A stretch of 32,806 nt of DNA from a bacterium. Lineage in GTDB: Bacteria > Hydrothermota > UBA3073 > JACQXS01 > JAGMCI01. Below the pieces are notes generated by a model, which did no database searches, was not told the DNA's origin, and was given only the letters and a program-made list of their open reading frames with translations. The DNA lies in assembly GCA_030018315.1 (NCBI GenBank), contig JASEGA010000022.1, positions 1-32,806 on the forward strand. Reading direction: 5' to 3'. Positions within the stretch are counted from its first letter, which is position 1. The number at the start of each line of letters is the position of its first letter. The translations under genes were made by a program, and so were the position numbers. Of the stretch, positions 7,756-15,866 are shown in pieces.

Positions 7756-9731
7756 TGGGCATATCAAGGATGCAAAAGGTGCTGTTGGTTGTACATAGGG
7801 ATGAGAAAGATAAATTATTAGAGACACTGCAAGATAAGGCAATTATACACATAAAGGACATAAAGGAAAGTACACTTTCAAAAGACTACCCTGAGTTTAT
7901 TGTAGAGAAAGAAATCACTGATAAAGAAATTGAGGACCGCCTGCTTTTACTTGGAAGGGCAATAGATTATTTAAAGAAATTTAGTGCCAAAGGGTCACTT
8001 ATAGACGCATTTTTACCGCAGAAGCTAACAATTACTGAGCCAATTTACAAGGAGACTATCTCTTCTAATGAGCCTTTAAAGGTTGCGAAGAAAGTAGAAA
8101 CTATTGAGCAAAGGTTAGATGAAATTGATAGGGAGTATGGATTACTTATTTCCCAAAAAGAGGTTTTACTTCCCTGGCAGGCACTTGATGTTGAAGTAGA
8201 GGATATTAGCTCAACGAGATTAGCAATTTCAGTAGCTGGTGTAGTTAATAATCCACCTGATGATTGGAAAGATAGGGTTCAAAAGTTGCCAGTTGATATT
8301 GAAATTGTTAATGAAGAATTGGTAAGGGTATGGGTTCTGATTTCTTATCTGCAGGATGATGAAGTAGATGTTAAAAAGCTACTTGCTGAAATTGGGTTTG
8401 AGGCAATTTCTTTTAAAGGTTTTAAAGGAAAACCAGCGAATATCATTGCTGAACTTGAAGAAAAATTGGCACAGCTTGATAAGGAAAGAATAACACTACT
8501 TGAGGAAAGCGAATCTCTTGTGCAACAGTTAAATAAGATTCTTATCCTACACGATTATTATTCAAACTTACTTTCTAAGACTAAAATAGAAAATCTTACC
8601 CTCTCTACCCCAAGTGCTGTATGCATAGAAGGTTGGATTAGGGCAAAAGATTACAAAACATTGGCAGAGATTATAGCTCAGTTTGAGGCAGTTAGTGTAT
8701 CAAAGATTGCACCAGAACCTGGAGAAAATCTGCCGGTAGAATTAGAAAACAGGAGAGGAATAAGCGTCTTTGAGTCCATAACCGAGCTTTATAGCTCACC
8801 AAATGCAACTGAATTGGACCCGTCCCCATTTTTAGCACCATTCTTTGTATTATGTTTTGCATTGTGTCTTACAGATGCTTTTTATGGGCTTATACTTGCA
8901 GGCATTTGTTTATTGCTTATGAAAAGGGTTAAGGGTGATAAAAGGTTATTGTGGGTACTGTTTGCAAGTGGAATAACAACACTATTTACTGGCGCTATAA
9001 CTGGCGGCTGGTTTGGTGACTTAGGAGAAAGGTTTGGGCTTGAAGGCTTCGTGAGATTCAAGGATTGCCTACTCGTATTTAACCCAATGAAGACACCACT
9101 TACTTTTTTACTACTTTCTTTTGCAATTGGCTTTATTCAAGTATCTTTTGGATACTTTCTTGGGTTTATAAAAGCTCTACGAGAGGGTAAAATATTTGAA
9201 GGAATATCAACAAAACTGGCATGGAACATATTCTGGCTCGCTATCCTTATATTTGGATTCTCTAAAGTAGGGACAATTCATGAATTGCCACCACAAATTA
9301 TAAGTGGGAGTGTGGCTATAATTGCAGTTGGAATTATTCTATTTGGCTCAGGTGGACCGTCAAGGAACTTGCTTTTTAGAATAGCAAAAGGGGGACTCAA
9401 CCTTTACCAGGGTCTTAGTGGGACACTATCAGATATACTATCTTACTCAAGACTTATGGCACTCGGGCTTGTGACAGCGGGACTGGCGATGACTGTTAAT
9501 ATATTAGTTGAGTTAGTAAGTAAAATGCCTGTTATTGGGATTGTTCTTGCTCCTATTGCATTTGTTTTTGGGCACTTGTTATCAATTGGAATAAATGTGC
9601 TCGGTGCATTTGTGCATAGTTTAAGGCTACAGTATGCAGAGTTTTTTACTAAGTTTTTTGACGGTGGTGGTAAAGCTTTCAAACCGTTTAGAAAAGAAGC
9701 AAAGTATATATTAGTAGAAAAGGGAGATTAA
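7755..9731 (+). CDS. atpI: V/A-type ATPase subunit I (a subunit)
   Basis: Membrane subunit that forms the ion half-channels facing the K ring and anchors the stator. At 658 residues it is typical. The N-terminal half (about 1-340) is cytoplasmic, with coiled-coil arms. The C-terminal half has several membrane spans, starting at about residue 355 (LAPFFVLCFALCLTDAFYGL) and including FIQVSFGYFLGFI and ILSYSRLMALGLV, the helix holding the conserved arginine that meets the rotor carboxylate. The segment GAFVHSLRLQYAEFFTKFF near the C-terminus is the other family hallmark. It starts inside the stop of the stalk subunit and ends one base before atpK. Confidence 0.95.
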   Translation: MGISRMQKVLLVVHRDEKDKLLETLQDKAIIHIKDIKESTLSKDYPEFIVEKEITDKEIEDRLLLLGRAIDYLKKFSAKGSLIDAFLPQKLTITEPIYKETISSNEPLKVAKKVETIEQRLDEIDREYGLLISQKEVLLPWQALDVEVEDISSTRLAISVAGVVNNPPDDWKDRVQKLPVDIEIVNEELVRVWVLISYLQDDEVDVKKLLAEIGFEAISFKGFKGKPANIIAELEEKLAQLDKERITLLEESESLVQQLNKILILHDYYSNLLSKTKIENLTLSTPSAVCIEGWIRAKDYKTLAEIIAQFEAVSVSKIAPEPGENLPVELENRRGISVFESITELYSSPNATELDPSPFLAPFFVLCFALCLTDAFYGLILAGICLLLMKRVKGDKRLLWVLFASGITTLFTGAITGGWFGDLGERFGLEGFVRFKDCLLVFNPMKTPLTFLLLSFAIGFIQVSFGYFLGFIKALREGKIFEGISTKLAWNIFWLAILIFGFSKVGTIHELPPQIISGSVAIIAVGIILFGSGGPSRNLLFRIAKGGLNLYQGLSGTLSDILSYSRLMALGLVTAGLAMTVNILVELVSKMPVIGIVLAPIAFVFGHLLSIGINVLGAFVHSLRLQYAEFFTKFFDGGGKAFKPFRKEAKYILVEKGD

Positions 9732-10208
<477 letters not shown>

Positions 10209-10226
10209 TAATGCGTTAATTTTGGG

Positions 10227-10274
10227 AACCACATCCCGCCTATCAATGACGGGCAGGATTCATCTGCGGTTAAT
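10227..10274 (+). repeat. GC-rich hairpin plus 'catctgcggttaat' repeat before atpE
   Basis: Between atpK and atpE lies a GC-rich, partly self-complementary block (cccgcctatcaatgacggg, about 10232-10250) followed by catctgcggttaat at 10261-10274, identical to 6461-6474. It is an insertion of dispersed repeats into an otherwise tightly packed operon. It could lower or uncouple atpE translation; that effect is speculation. Confidence 0.55.
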
Positions 10275-10277
10275 CCA

Positions 10278-10847
10278 ATGGAAAAAGTAGCTAAAAAGAT
10301 TTTGGATGACGCCAAGAAAGAGTATGACAAAATAATTAAAGAAGCTAAAGATGAGGCTATTAAGCTTAAGAATAAGACTAAAGAAGAGCTTGATAGGTTA
10401 AACGCAGAGATAGAAAAACAAGTTAAGGAAGTGAGAGAAAAGGAAAAGAGGCGTCTTGTAGGGATGGCAAATTTGGCGTCAAGAAATGAATTACTGCATT
10501 TAAAAAGGGAGATTATAGATACCTTATTTAATGAGGCTCTCATTAGACTTAATGGTGGGAAAAAGGAGGAGTATCTTAAACTAATTAAGGTATTACTCGA
10601 ACGCACTGGAGGCAAGGATGGAGAAATTATAGTTGGAGAGAGTGATGATAAGATAGACTCTAAATTTATAGAGAATGTGAACAATAAGTTAGGAGCTAAA
10701 TTTATACTCGCCAATGAAAAGAGACATTTCAATGGTGGCTTCATATTACACCAGGGTAAGGTTGAGATTGATGCCTCATTTGAAGCCATCCTAAATACAA
10801 AACGCGCAAATATTGAATTAGAATTAGCTAAACTGCTGTTTCAATAG
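10278..10847 (+). CDS. atpE: V/A-type ATPase subunit E
   Basis: Stator subunit of 189 residues. The N-terminal half (1-95) is a long charged helix (KKILDDAKKEYDKIIKEA...) that would pair with the G/H-like subunit. The C-terminal domain (about 96-189) is globular and contains GGFILHQGKVEIDASFEAIL, the conserved NGG(F)-x-D-SFEA region of subunit E that caps the A/B hexamer. It lies 69 nt after atpK, beyond the repeat block, with no clear ribosome site before the ATG. It closes operon 1. Confidence 0.92.
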   Translation: MEKVAKKILDDAKKEYDKIIKEAKDEAIKLKNKTKEELDRLNAEIEKQVKEVREKEKRRLVGMANLASRNELLHLKREIIDTLFNEALIRLNGGKKEEYLKLIKVLLERTGGKDGEIIVGESDDKIDSKFIENVNNKLGAKFILANEKRHFNGGFILHQGKVEIDASFEAILNTKRANIELELAKLLFQ

Positions 10848-10945
10848 TAGAAAAGTGGTGCTCTTTGAATTTTGATTAAACCTGCAGGGTGTGAGGGAAT
10901 CGGTAGTAGTAGAATTAAAAGATATAAAAAACAAAGTGGAAAATG

Positions 10946-10995
10946 AACCTGCCCCCCATTAGCGCATTGCCTTAATGGCTAAAAGTGCAGGTTTT
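10946..10995 (+). terminator. Nested hairpin, probable terminator of V-ATPase operon 1
   Basis: The outer stem pairs aacctgc (10946-10952) with gcaggtt (10987-10993). An inner stem pairs ccatta with taatgg (about 10956-10976). The outer stem is followed by tttcatt, a short T tail. The position, 100 bp after atpE and ahead of a new promoter, supports a terminator. The tail is weak for a strong intrinsic one. Confidence 0.55.
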
Positions 10996-11005
10996 CATTG
11001 TTTAC

Positions 11006-11034
11006 TTAACTTCTTGGGAATTTAAAAATATAAT
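11006..11034 (+). promoter_or_regulatory. Promoter candidate of the kelch-like secreted protein
   Basis: TTAACT (11006-11011), a 17-nt spacer and TATAAT (11029-11034). The -35 box matches 4 of 6 consensus bases. Transcription would start near 11041, giving either a 3-nt leader to the ATG at 11044 or a 27-nt leader to the ATG at 11068. Confidence 0.6.
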
Positions 11035-11067
11035 TTAGATATAATGTTCTTTAAGAGAGGGAGAAAG

Positions 11068-12009
11068 ATGAAAAAGTGTAAGATGATTTTAAGGGGACTA
11101 AAGAGGTTATTTTTGTTTCTCTTAATAATAAAAGGGAGCGCATTCTCGCAAGGTATAAATTGGCATTGTGCTACATATAGCGCAGCATGGCATCCAAGAG
11201 ATATACATGCATCAATTGCTTTTGATAACAGAATGTGGGTAATGGGAGGATTTTATTCCGAAAACAATCAAGGGCACGCACTTAATGATGTATGGTACTC
11301 TATTGACGGAGTTACCTGGGTCCAAGCTACGGATAGTGCTGCCTGGCCCGCTATGAATGGTCCACCAGTTGTATTTGATAATAAGATGTGGGTTATCTTG
11401 GGACCTATGGTATATTATTCCACTGATGGAACTAATTGGAACTTAGCCACTGTTGCTCCTTATCTCCCAAGAGTTGCGCACTCAACCGTGGTGTTCGACG
11501 GCAAGATATGGGTGACGGGAGGTGTGTGGCCTTCCATTCCTATTTACTTTAGTGACGTATGGAATTCTACTGATGGGATAAATTGGGTATGTGTTGTAGA
11601 TAGTGCAGCATGGGGACCCAGATGTGGTCATATATCGGTGGCATTTGATAACAAAATGTGGGTGCTTGGTGGGGGAGACGCTACTTCGGTGTACCTCAAC
11701 GATGTATGGTATTCAGAGATTGAAGGTATTGCTGAGAGAGAAATTATCTCAATGGGTGCATATTTAGTTATTCTACCAACAATAGCTAAGGAATATGTAA
11801 AAATAAAATACAAAAGTAGCGATAGAGGAGATATAAAAATATACAATATGGCAGGTTGTATTGTAAAAAACCTTAGCATTTGCAAAGGAAGGAATGAAAT
11901 AAATTGGGATTTAAGAGATAATCATGGTAAAAAATTGTGTTGTGGTATTTATTTCATTTACCTTGAAACTAAGAATATGAAAAAAAGTGCCAAACTAGTA
12001 GTTATGTAA
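11068..12009 (+). CDS. Secreted kelch-like repeat protein with C-terminal T9SS/FlgD-like domain
   Basis: A signal peptide (MKKCKMILRGLKRLFLFLLI... with a cut near SAFSQ) precedes kelch-like repeats. Each repeat has a pattern like AFDNRMWVMGG...NDVWYSIDGVTW, repeated about four times over residues 30-215, suggesting a partial propeller. The C-terminal 75 residues (VKIKYKS...IKIYNMAG...GIYFIYLET...KSAKLVVM) are a FlgD-like/T9SS type A sorting domain, a signal for secretion and surface attachment. I chose the ATG at 11068 because a GAGGGAG ribosome site precedes it and MKK is a usual signal-peptide start. An ATG at 11044 would add 8 residues and fits a leaderless reading of the promoter. Ligand unknown. 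Confidence 0.75.
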   Translation: MKKCKMILRGLKRLFLFLLIIKGSAFSQGINWHCATYSAAWHPRDIHASIAFDNRMWVMGGFYSENNQGHALNDVWYSIDGVTWVQATDSAAWPAMNGPPVVFDNKMWVILGPMVYYSTDGTNWNLATVAPYLPRVAHSTVVFDGKIWVTGGVWPSIPIYFSDVWNSTDGINWVCVVDSAAWGPRCGHISVAFDNKMWVLGGGDATSVYLNDVWYSEIEGIAEREIISMGAYLVILPTIAKEYVKIKYKSSDRGDIKIYNMAGCIVKNLSICKGRNEINWDLRDNHGKKLCCGIYFIYLETKNMKKSAKLVVM

Positions 12010-12117
12010 CACTATGTAATTTATGAGAAGCGCTAAGTACCAAGCTCTATCCACTTAATTTTTAATGATAGAAACCGCTCTCTATTTTATTCTGAGTGTA
12101 ATCGTTGGCTTCATTAT

Positions 12118-13059
12118 GTGAGACTTACAGTCCTTCTACTATTCATTTCCTTGTCAGGATGCAGGGACAATAAAAAGTCTGAAACTATTGACTTTCGTGA
12201 AGAGATGGTAAAATTTGTCTCATTAATTGCAAACTATGCACATGACTCGCTTGGTAAACCTGATTTTGGAATATTTCCACAGAATGGTGAACAGCTAGTA
12301 GAGAGGAGCGGCTACATTGATGTTGTGAATGGCATTGGACGGGAGGATGTATTTTACGGCTACAATGGAGATGATGTAGCAACACCAGAAAATGTGACAA
12401 ATGAGATTGAGACAAAGCTTGATATATTCAAGAGTAACGGAAAACTTGTCCTCACAATAGACTATGCTACAACTCAGTCCAATATTGACGATGCCTATAA
12501 CAAGTCGTTACATAAGGGATATATCCCTTATGTAACGGTGAGGACACTTGACCAAATTGTTAATAACGGACATAATCCTGATGCAAGTAGTTCAAACGAT
12601 GTCAAAAGTTGGACCGATATCAAACATTTTCTCTATCATCTACAGTATACGGGTTATGTGAGTTCAGATTCACTGACATCAACGATGGCAAAAACATACT
12701 ATGACCTCATTATAATGGACTACTCGTTTGATGGTAGTGATGAGAATAAATTTACGAATAACCAGATTTCTACACTCAAGACAAAAACTGATACAAAGAA
12801 TAGAAAAGTCATTGCATATATGTCAATAGGAGAAGCAGAGGATTACAGGTGTTACTGGCAGAGTGACTGGTGTCCTGGTAACCCTGATTTTATAGTCGAA
12901 GAAAAACCAAGTTGGGAAGGTGACTATAAGGTTAAGTACTGGAAAAGGGAGTGGCAGGTAATAATTCTTGGTTACTTAAAGAAGATTATTGATGCCAGCT
13001 TTGATGGTGTCTATCTTGACATCATAGACGCATACGAGTATTTTGAGAGCCACATTTAA
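12118..13059 (+). CDS. TM1410/GH114-like lipoprotein, circularly permuted domain order
   Basis: The start is GTG, and a lipobox LSGC puts the lipid cysteine at residue 15, so it should be a lipoprotein. The family (MJ1477/TM1410, related to endo-alpha-1,4-polygalactosaminidase) is a TIM barrel. Here residues about 27-150 match the part that is normally C-terminal (EEMVKFVSLIANYA, PDFGIFPQNGE, GIGREDVFYGY, VLTIDYATT, GYIPYVTVRTLD). Residues about 165-313 match the normally N-terminal part (LIIMDYSFDGSDE, VIAYMSIGEAEDYR, DYKVKYW, FDGVYLDIIDAYEYFE). The protein stops right where the family usually continues into EEMVKFV. No fragment seems missing, so this looks like a permuted but complete barrel. 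Substrate unknown. Start choice is uncertain because no ribosome site is clear. Confidence 0.8.
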   Translation: MRLTVLLLFISLSGCRDNKKSETIDFREEMVKFVSLIANYAHDSLGKPDFGIFPQNGEQLVERSGYIDVVNGIGREDVFYGYNGDDVATPENVTNEIETKLDIFKSNGKLVLTIDYATTQSNIDDAYNKSLHKGYIPYVTVRTLDQIVNNGHNPDASSSNDVKSWTDIKHFLYHLQYTGYVSSDSLTSTMAKTYYDLIIMDYSFDGSDENKFTNNQISTLKTKTDTKNRKVIAYMSIGEAEDYRCYWQSDWCPGNPDFIVEEKPSWEGDYKVKYWKREWQVIILGYLKKIIDASFDGVYLDIIDAYEYFESHI

Positions 13060-13099
13060 TAATCCTATTCTTAAAGAGATAGCGTAACGATAGTTTTAA

Positions 13100-13489
13100 T
13101 TATTTTTTGCACCTTGATTTATCCATTTTTTTTATAATATTAAGTTTTACGGTATCAGTAAGTTCTCCTCCCATGTGATACATAGTGCCGTCAATTTTTA
13201 AGATTAATAGACTTGAGTCAGCTTCACCTGGTTTCACTACCTGTCCACTTACTCCACCTTGCATTAGAGCTTCGTAAGATGAGAGGTCAAGTCCACCTTG
13301 TGCATTTGTTTGGCTGTGGCAAGAGATACAGTATGTGTTAAAAATAGGCTGTACATCATTTTTGTAAGAAATAAGAGTGTCTGACTCAGGCTCTACTGGT
13401 GGTAATGCATTCTCTTTTTTACAGCTGTAAAAAATACCTATTAAACACAGAAGGGTTGAAATAATAAACAGTAACTTCTTTAGTACCAT
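13100..13489 (-). CDS. Small c-type cytochrome lipoprotein
   Basis: The ATG at 13489 overlaps the stop of the upstream barrel gene (ATGGTACTAA), which suggests coupling; a longer ATG at 13510 is less likely. A lipoprotein signal peptide ends IFYSC (Cys 23). One heme-binding motif CISCH lies at about residues 54-58, after VQPIFNTYC, as in the mono-heme domains of many planctomycete- and FCB-type outer-surface cytochromes. Methionines in YHMGGEL could give the distal heme ligand. At 129 residues it is a single small domain. It is the last gene of an operon with ResB and CcsA, the machinery that would attach its heme. Confidence 0.82.
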   Translation of the reverse strand: MVLKKLLFIISTLLCLIGIFYSCKKENALPPVEPESDTLISYKNDVQPIFNTYCISCHSQTNAQGGLDLSSYEALMQGGVSGQVVKPGEADSSLLILKIDGTMYHMGGELTDTVKLNIIKKMDKSRCKK

Positions 13490-14376
13490 AATGAAAGCAT
13501 TATTACCCACAGATTGTTCCTAATCTCCGGGTTCTCTTTGTTAATATAATATATTATCCTAAGTCTTGTATTAGGCAAGAAATCATATTTTATCCCCAAG
13601 GCAACCCTCGACAGTGAATTCTGAGCTATATCTCTATTTTGGTCAAGTAATTCATACTGAATATATGGTATAAGTAACGGTATTGGATACCATTCAAGCA
13701 AGGTTGAATATCCTATAACTCTATTTTTTCTTATTTCTCCAATAATACATTTAGATAAAAATGAAAAATGATTTAATGGGACTCGTGTGTATCCCTCTAT
13801 AAAGGTCTTATTAATTTCAGTAGCTGGATTCCTGAGATATGCAATACCAAAATCGCTTCCCCATAACCTTGCTGATAACGTGGTAGTAAATAACTTCTCT
13901 CGTTTAGTATCAATATGATATAACCCTGTCCTAGCTGAGTTAAATATGCCGGTGCTTAAGTCAAAGATTAAAGGAGATATACTTAATCCGACCCCTACAT
14001 TTTCTCTATAGATACCGAGCCCAATGTTATCCTCTAAAAGAGATGTATGGTCTTCCAACACTAAGCCGAATGGAACCTTAAATTTTCCTATCTTTAAAGT
14101 ACCTTTGAGAGGAAGTAGAAAGAACTCAGCGTAAAGGCGCCTTTGCTCGCCGAGATTATTTGAATAAGTAACTGTTGTATGGTTAGAAATATATGCGGTA
14201 ACATCCAGTCTACCTATGTGTAAAATGAAACTATGCGGTCTTATTTGGTCCTCTGGGTAGTAATATAGAATACTGAATTCGCCACCAATTTTAAGCCTTT
14301 GGGTAGCATTTGCAACCCTATAAGAGCTAAAAAAGAGAATTACACTTAAGATGCTTAACTTTTTTACATTGCACAT
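13480..14376 (-). CDS. Outer-membrane beta-barrel (porin-like) protein
   Basis: A 298-residue protein with a signal peptide (KKLSILSVILFFSSYRVANA) and alternating hydrophobic/polar strands throughout. It ends on an aromatic pair (SLWY), typical of outer-membrane barrels. The segments RLYAEFFLLPLKGTLKIGKF and PFGLVLEDH resemble phosphate-selective-porin-like barrels, where a KVPFG loop is common. A ribosome site GGAGGG lies 8 nt before the ATG, inside the end of ccsA (13-bp overlap). The cytochrome gene starts within its stop. Together they may form an outer-membrane electron-transfer or import pair; that is inference. Confidence 0.7.
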   Translation of the reverse strand: MCNVKKLSILSVILFFSSYRVANATQRLKIGGEFSILYYYPEDQIRPHSFILHIGRLDVTAYISNHTTVTYSNNLGEQRRLYAEFFLLPLKGTLKIGKFKVPFGLVLEDHTSLLEDNIGLGIYRENVGVGLSISPLIFDLSTGIFNSARTGLYHIDTKREKLFTTTLSARLWGSDFGIAYLRNPATEINKTFIEGYTRVPLNHFSFLSKCIIGEIRKNRVIGYSTLLEWYPIPLLIPYIQYELLDQNRDIAQNSLSRVALGIKYDFLPNTRLRIIYYINKENPEIRNNLWVIMLSLWY

Positions 14377-15147
14377 TTATGCATCCCTCCTTTTAGAAGA
14401 CTTATACCAAAAAAAGTAAACATCATGAAAATGAACCCTAAGATTAGACAGCTTGCAGACTTCTTGTAGTCAACCTTTGGTAAACTTCTGATGTATAGAT
14501 AAAATATGTATACGATTAAGGTTACAAGAGTCCATACTTCCTTTGGGTCCCATGCCCAACAGCGTCCCCATGCATATGATGCCCAGACAGAGCCACTCAT
14601 AATACCGGCTGAAAAGATAAATACACCTAATCCTACAAGAGAGTGAAGGAGAGAGTTTAGATTATCTAAGTTGTAAGATTTACTAATGAGTTGGATTATT
14701 CCACCAACAAAAGCTATAGTGAATGCAGCATACCCAAGAAAACTCAAAACTACATGGACCCCAAACCAATGTGATTGCAAGACTGGCGGAATGTAGCTGT
14801 AATGCTGATAAGGCAAAGAAAGTATGTAACATAGAAAGAGTAATACTAAAGTAAGAGTAGCCGAAAAATATGTTTTAGCCTGTAAATTATCTCAATAACT
14901 AAAAGGAATACCATTATTGACCATGTAAAAAAACGGTTGCCTCAAACTTGGTTGCAAATGGTAGATGTTGACTATAGTAGCCTCTCAAAGCCAAATAAGA
15001 TGTATGAGTAAGAAAGCCAATACAAGCCAATGAAAATGTGGTCTTCCATAATATCTTTTTAGGTCTAAATGAGTTTATAAAATAAAAAATATCAGCCATA
15101 AGATATAGTAAGAATGTAACTCTTAATAAATTAACCTCAATAATCAT
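14364..15147 (-). pseudogene. ccsA: Cytochrome c assembly protein CcsA (ResC), split by two 1-nt frameshifts
   Basis: Three frames join into one protein of about 260 residues. Frame 1 (15147-14914) gives the N-terminal spans and LPFATKFEATVF. One base added at the A7 run (plus strand 14927-14933) continues to FFTWSIMVFLLVIEIIYRLK. A second base added at 14864-14876 continues into the frame ending at 14364. That part carries SHWFGVHV, the heme-handling WGRCWAWDPKEVW motif and a final GGMHKCA histidine. Every conserved block is present, so the gene is intact apart from the two slips. These may be sequencing undercalls rather than real decay. It delivers heme for cytochrome c attachment with ResB. 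Its ATG overlaps the resB stop (ATGA). Confidence 0.85.
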
Positions 15148-15866
15148 CTCTTAAAAGTAGATATAAAAACTATAAACATTCCTATGAGAATTATTGGATA
15201 TGAAATGAAAATAATTGCAAGTCCAGGATTAAATGAGACTCTTAAAATTGACATTGGAGTGAGATTCTTTGCTTCCCCTTCGTTTTGCTCAGGGTCTTGG
15301 CTCAGAATGACAGGATACTTATAGCCTAATTGTAAAAGAAAATGTCTGTTGTATATCAAGGGATGGCTTGGTGTTATCCCCCCACTAATCACTTCTTTGC
15401 CTTTATTAAAGATACGAACTTTACTAACAAAATCTTTTATTCTGTCTTCTGTTGGATAATGAACAATGCTAAACTTATCAAGATAAATTTCAAAAGGTAG
15501 TCTCTTTTGTAATTTACTATCAGGTAAGAAAATGACATTACTTTTTTCATTCTCTGGTAATGCAAGGTAGCCATAGAAACTATTTTTGCCAAGAAATATT
15601 CCAAAGAATAACACAACTATTCCGAAGTAAATAATGAGAGTACCCAATTTACCTGCACTCCGCTTGTCTGGAATTTTCAACTCAAAGATAAGTCTTGCAA
15701 AGGTAATTAAAATTGTGAAAAAGAATGAAACTCCTGTTAACCTGAACCACATGCTACCATAAACCAATTTTTGTGTAGTTACTTCATCTAATATTGAACC
15801 AACAATAGAAGCAACTGCAATCAGACATAAAATAAATAAATTAACCTTTATTAACTTATTATTCAA
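15144..15866 (-). CDS. resB: ResB-like cytochrome c biogenesis protein
   Basis: Membrane partner of CcsA in the system II heme-attachment pathway. At 240 residues it is shorter than many ResB proteins. Membrane spans lie at about 8-26, 45-63 and 75-95, then a periplasmic domain (about 100-205) and a last span (LAIIFISYPIILIGMFIVFI). The motif SFNPGLAI matches the usual 'rDPG' before the last span. The start is TTG in a 4-base overlap (TTGA) with the propeller gene. A dispersed repeat (15261-15314) is translated in frame as a roughly 17-residue loop starting VILSQDPEQNEGEAK, in the periplasmic part. Confidence 0.8.
   Translation of the reverse strand: MNNKLIKVNLFILCLIAVASIVGSILDEVTTQKLVYGSMWFRLTGVSFFFTILITFARLIFELKIPDKRSAGKLGTLIIYFGIVVLFFGIFLGKNSFYGYLALPENEKSNVIFLPDSKLQKRLPFEIYLDKFSIVHYPTEDRIKDFVSKVRIFNKGKEVISGGITPSHPLIYNRHFLLQLGYKYPVILSQDPEQNEGEAKNLTPMSILRVSFNPGLAIIFISYPIILIGMFIVFISTFKR
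15261..15314 (-). repeat. Dispersed 'gagattctttgct ... ctcagaatgaca' repeat inside resB
   Basis: The block begins gagattctttgct and ends ctcagaatgacagg. The same ends occur, closer together, at 17397-17425 at the 3' end of uvrA. On the minus strand both copies are read in the frame that gives VILS. Elements of this kind, recognisable by a CTCAGAATGACA end, are common in many uncultured bacterial genomes. Confidence 0.75.

Larger units (their letters stand above)
10848..11043. other. Intergenic region between atpE and the kelch-like gene
   Basis: About 200 bp with no gene. It holds a terminator-like nested hairpin (10946-10995) and a TTAACT/TATAAT promoter candidate (11006-11034). Confidence 0.6.
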
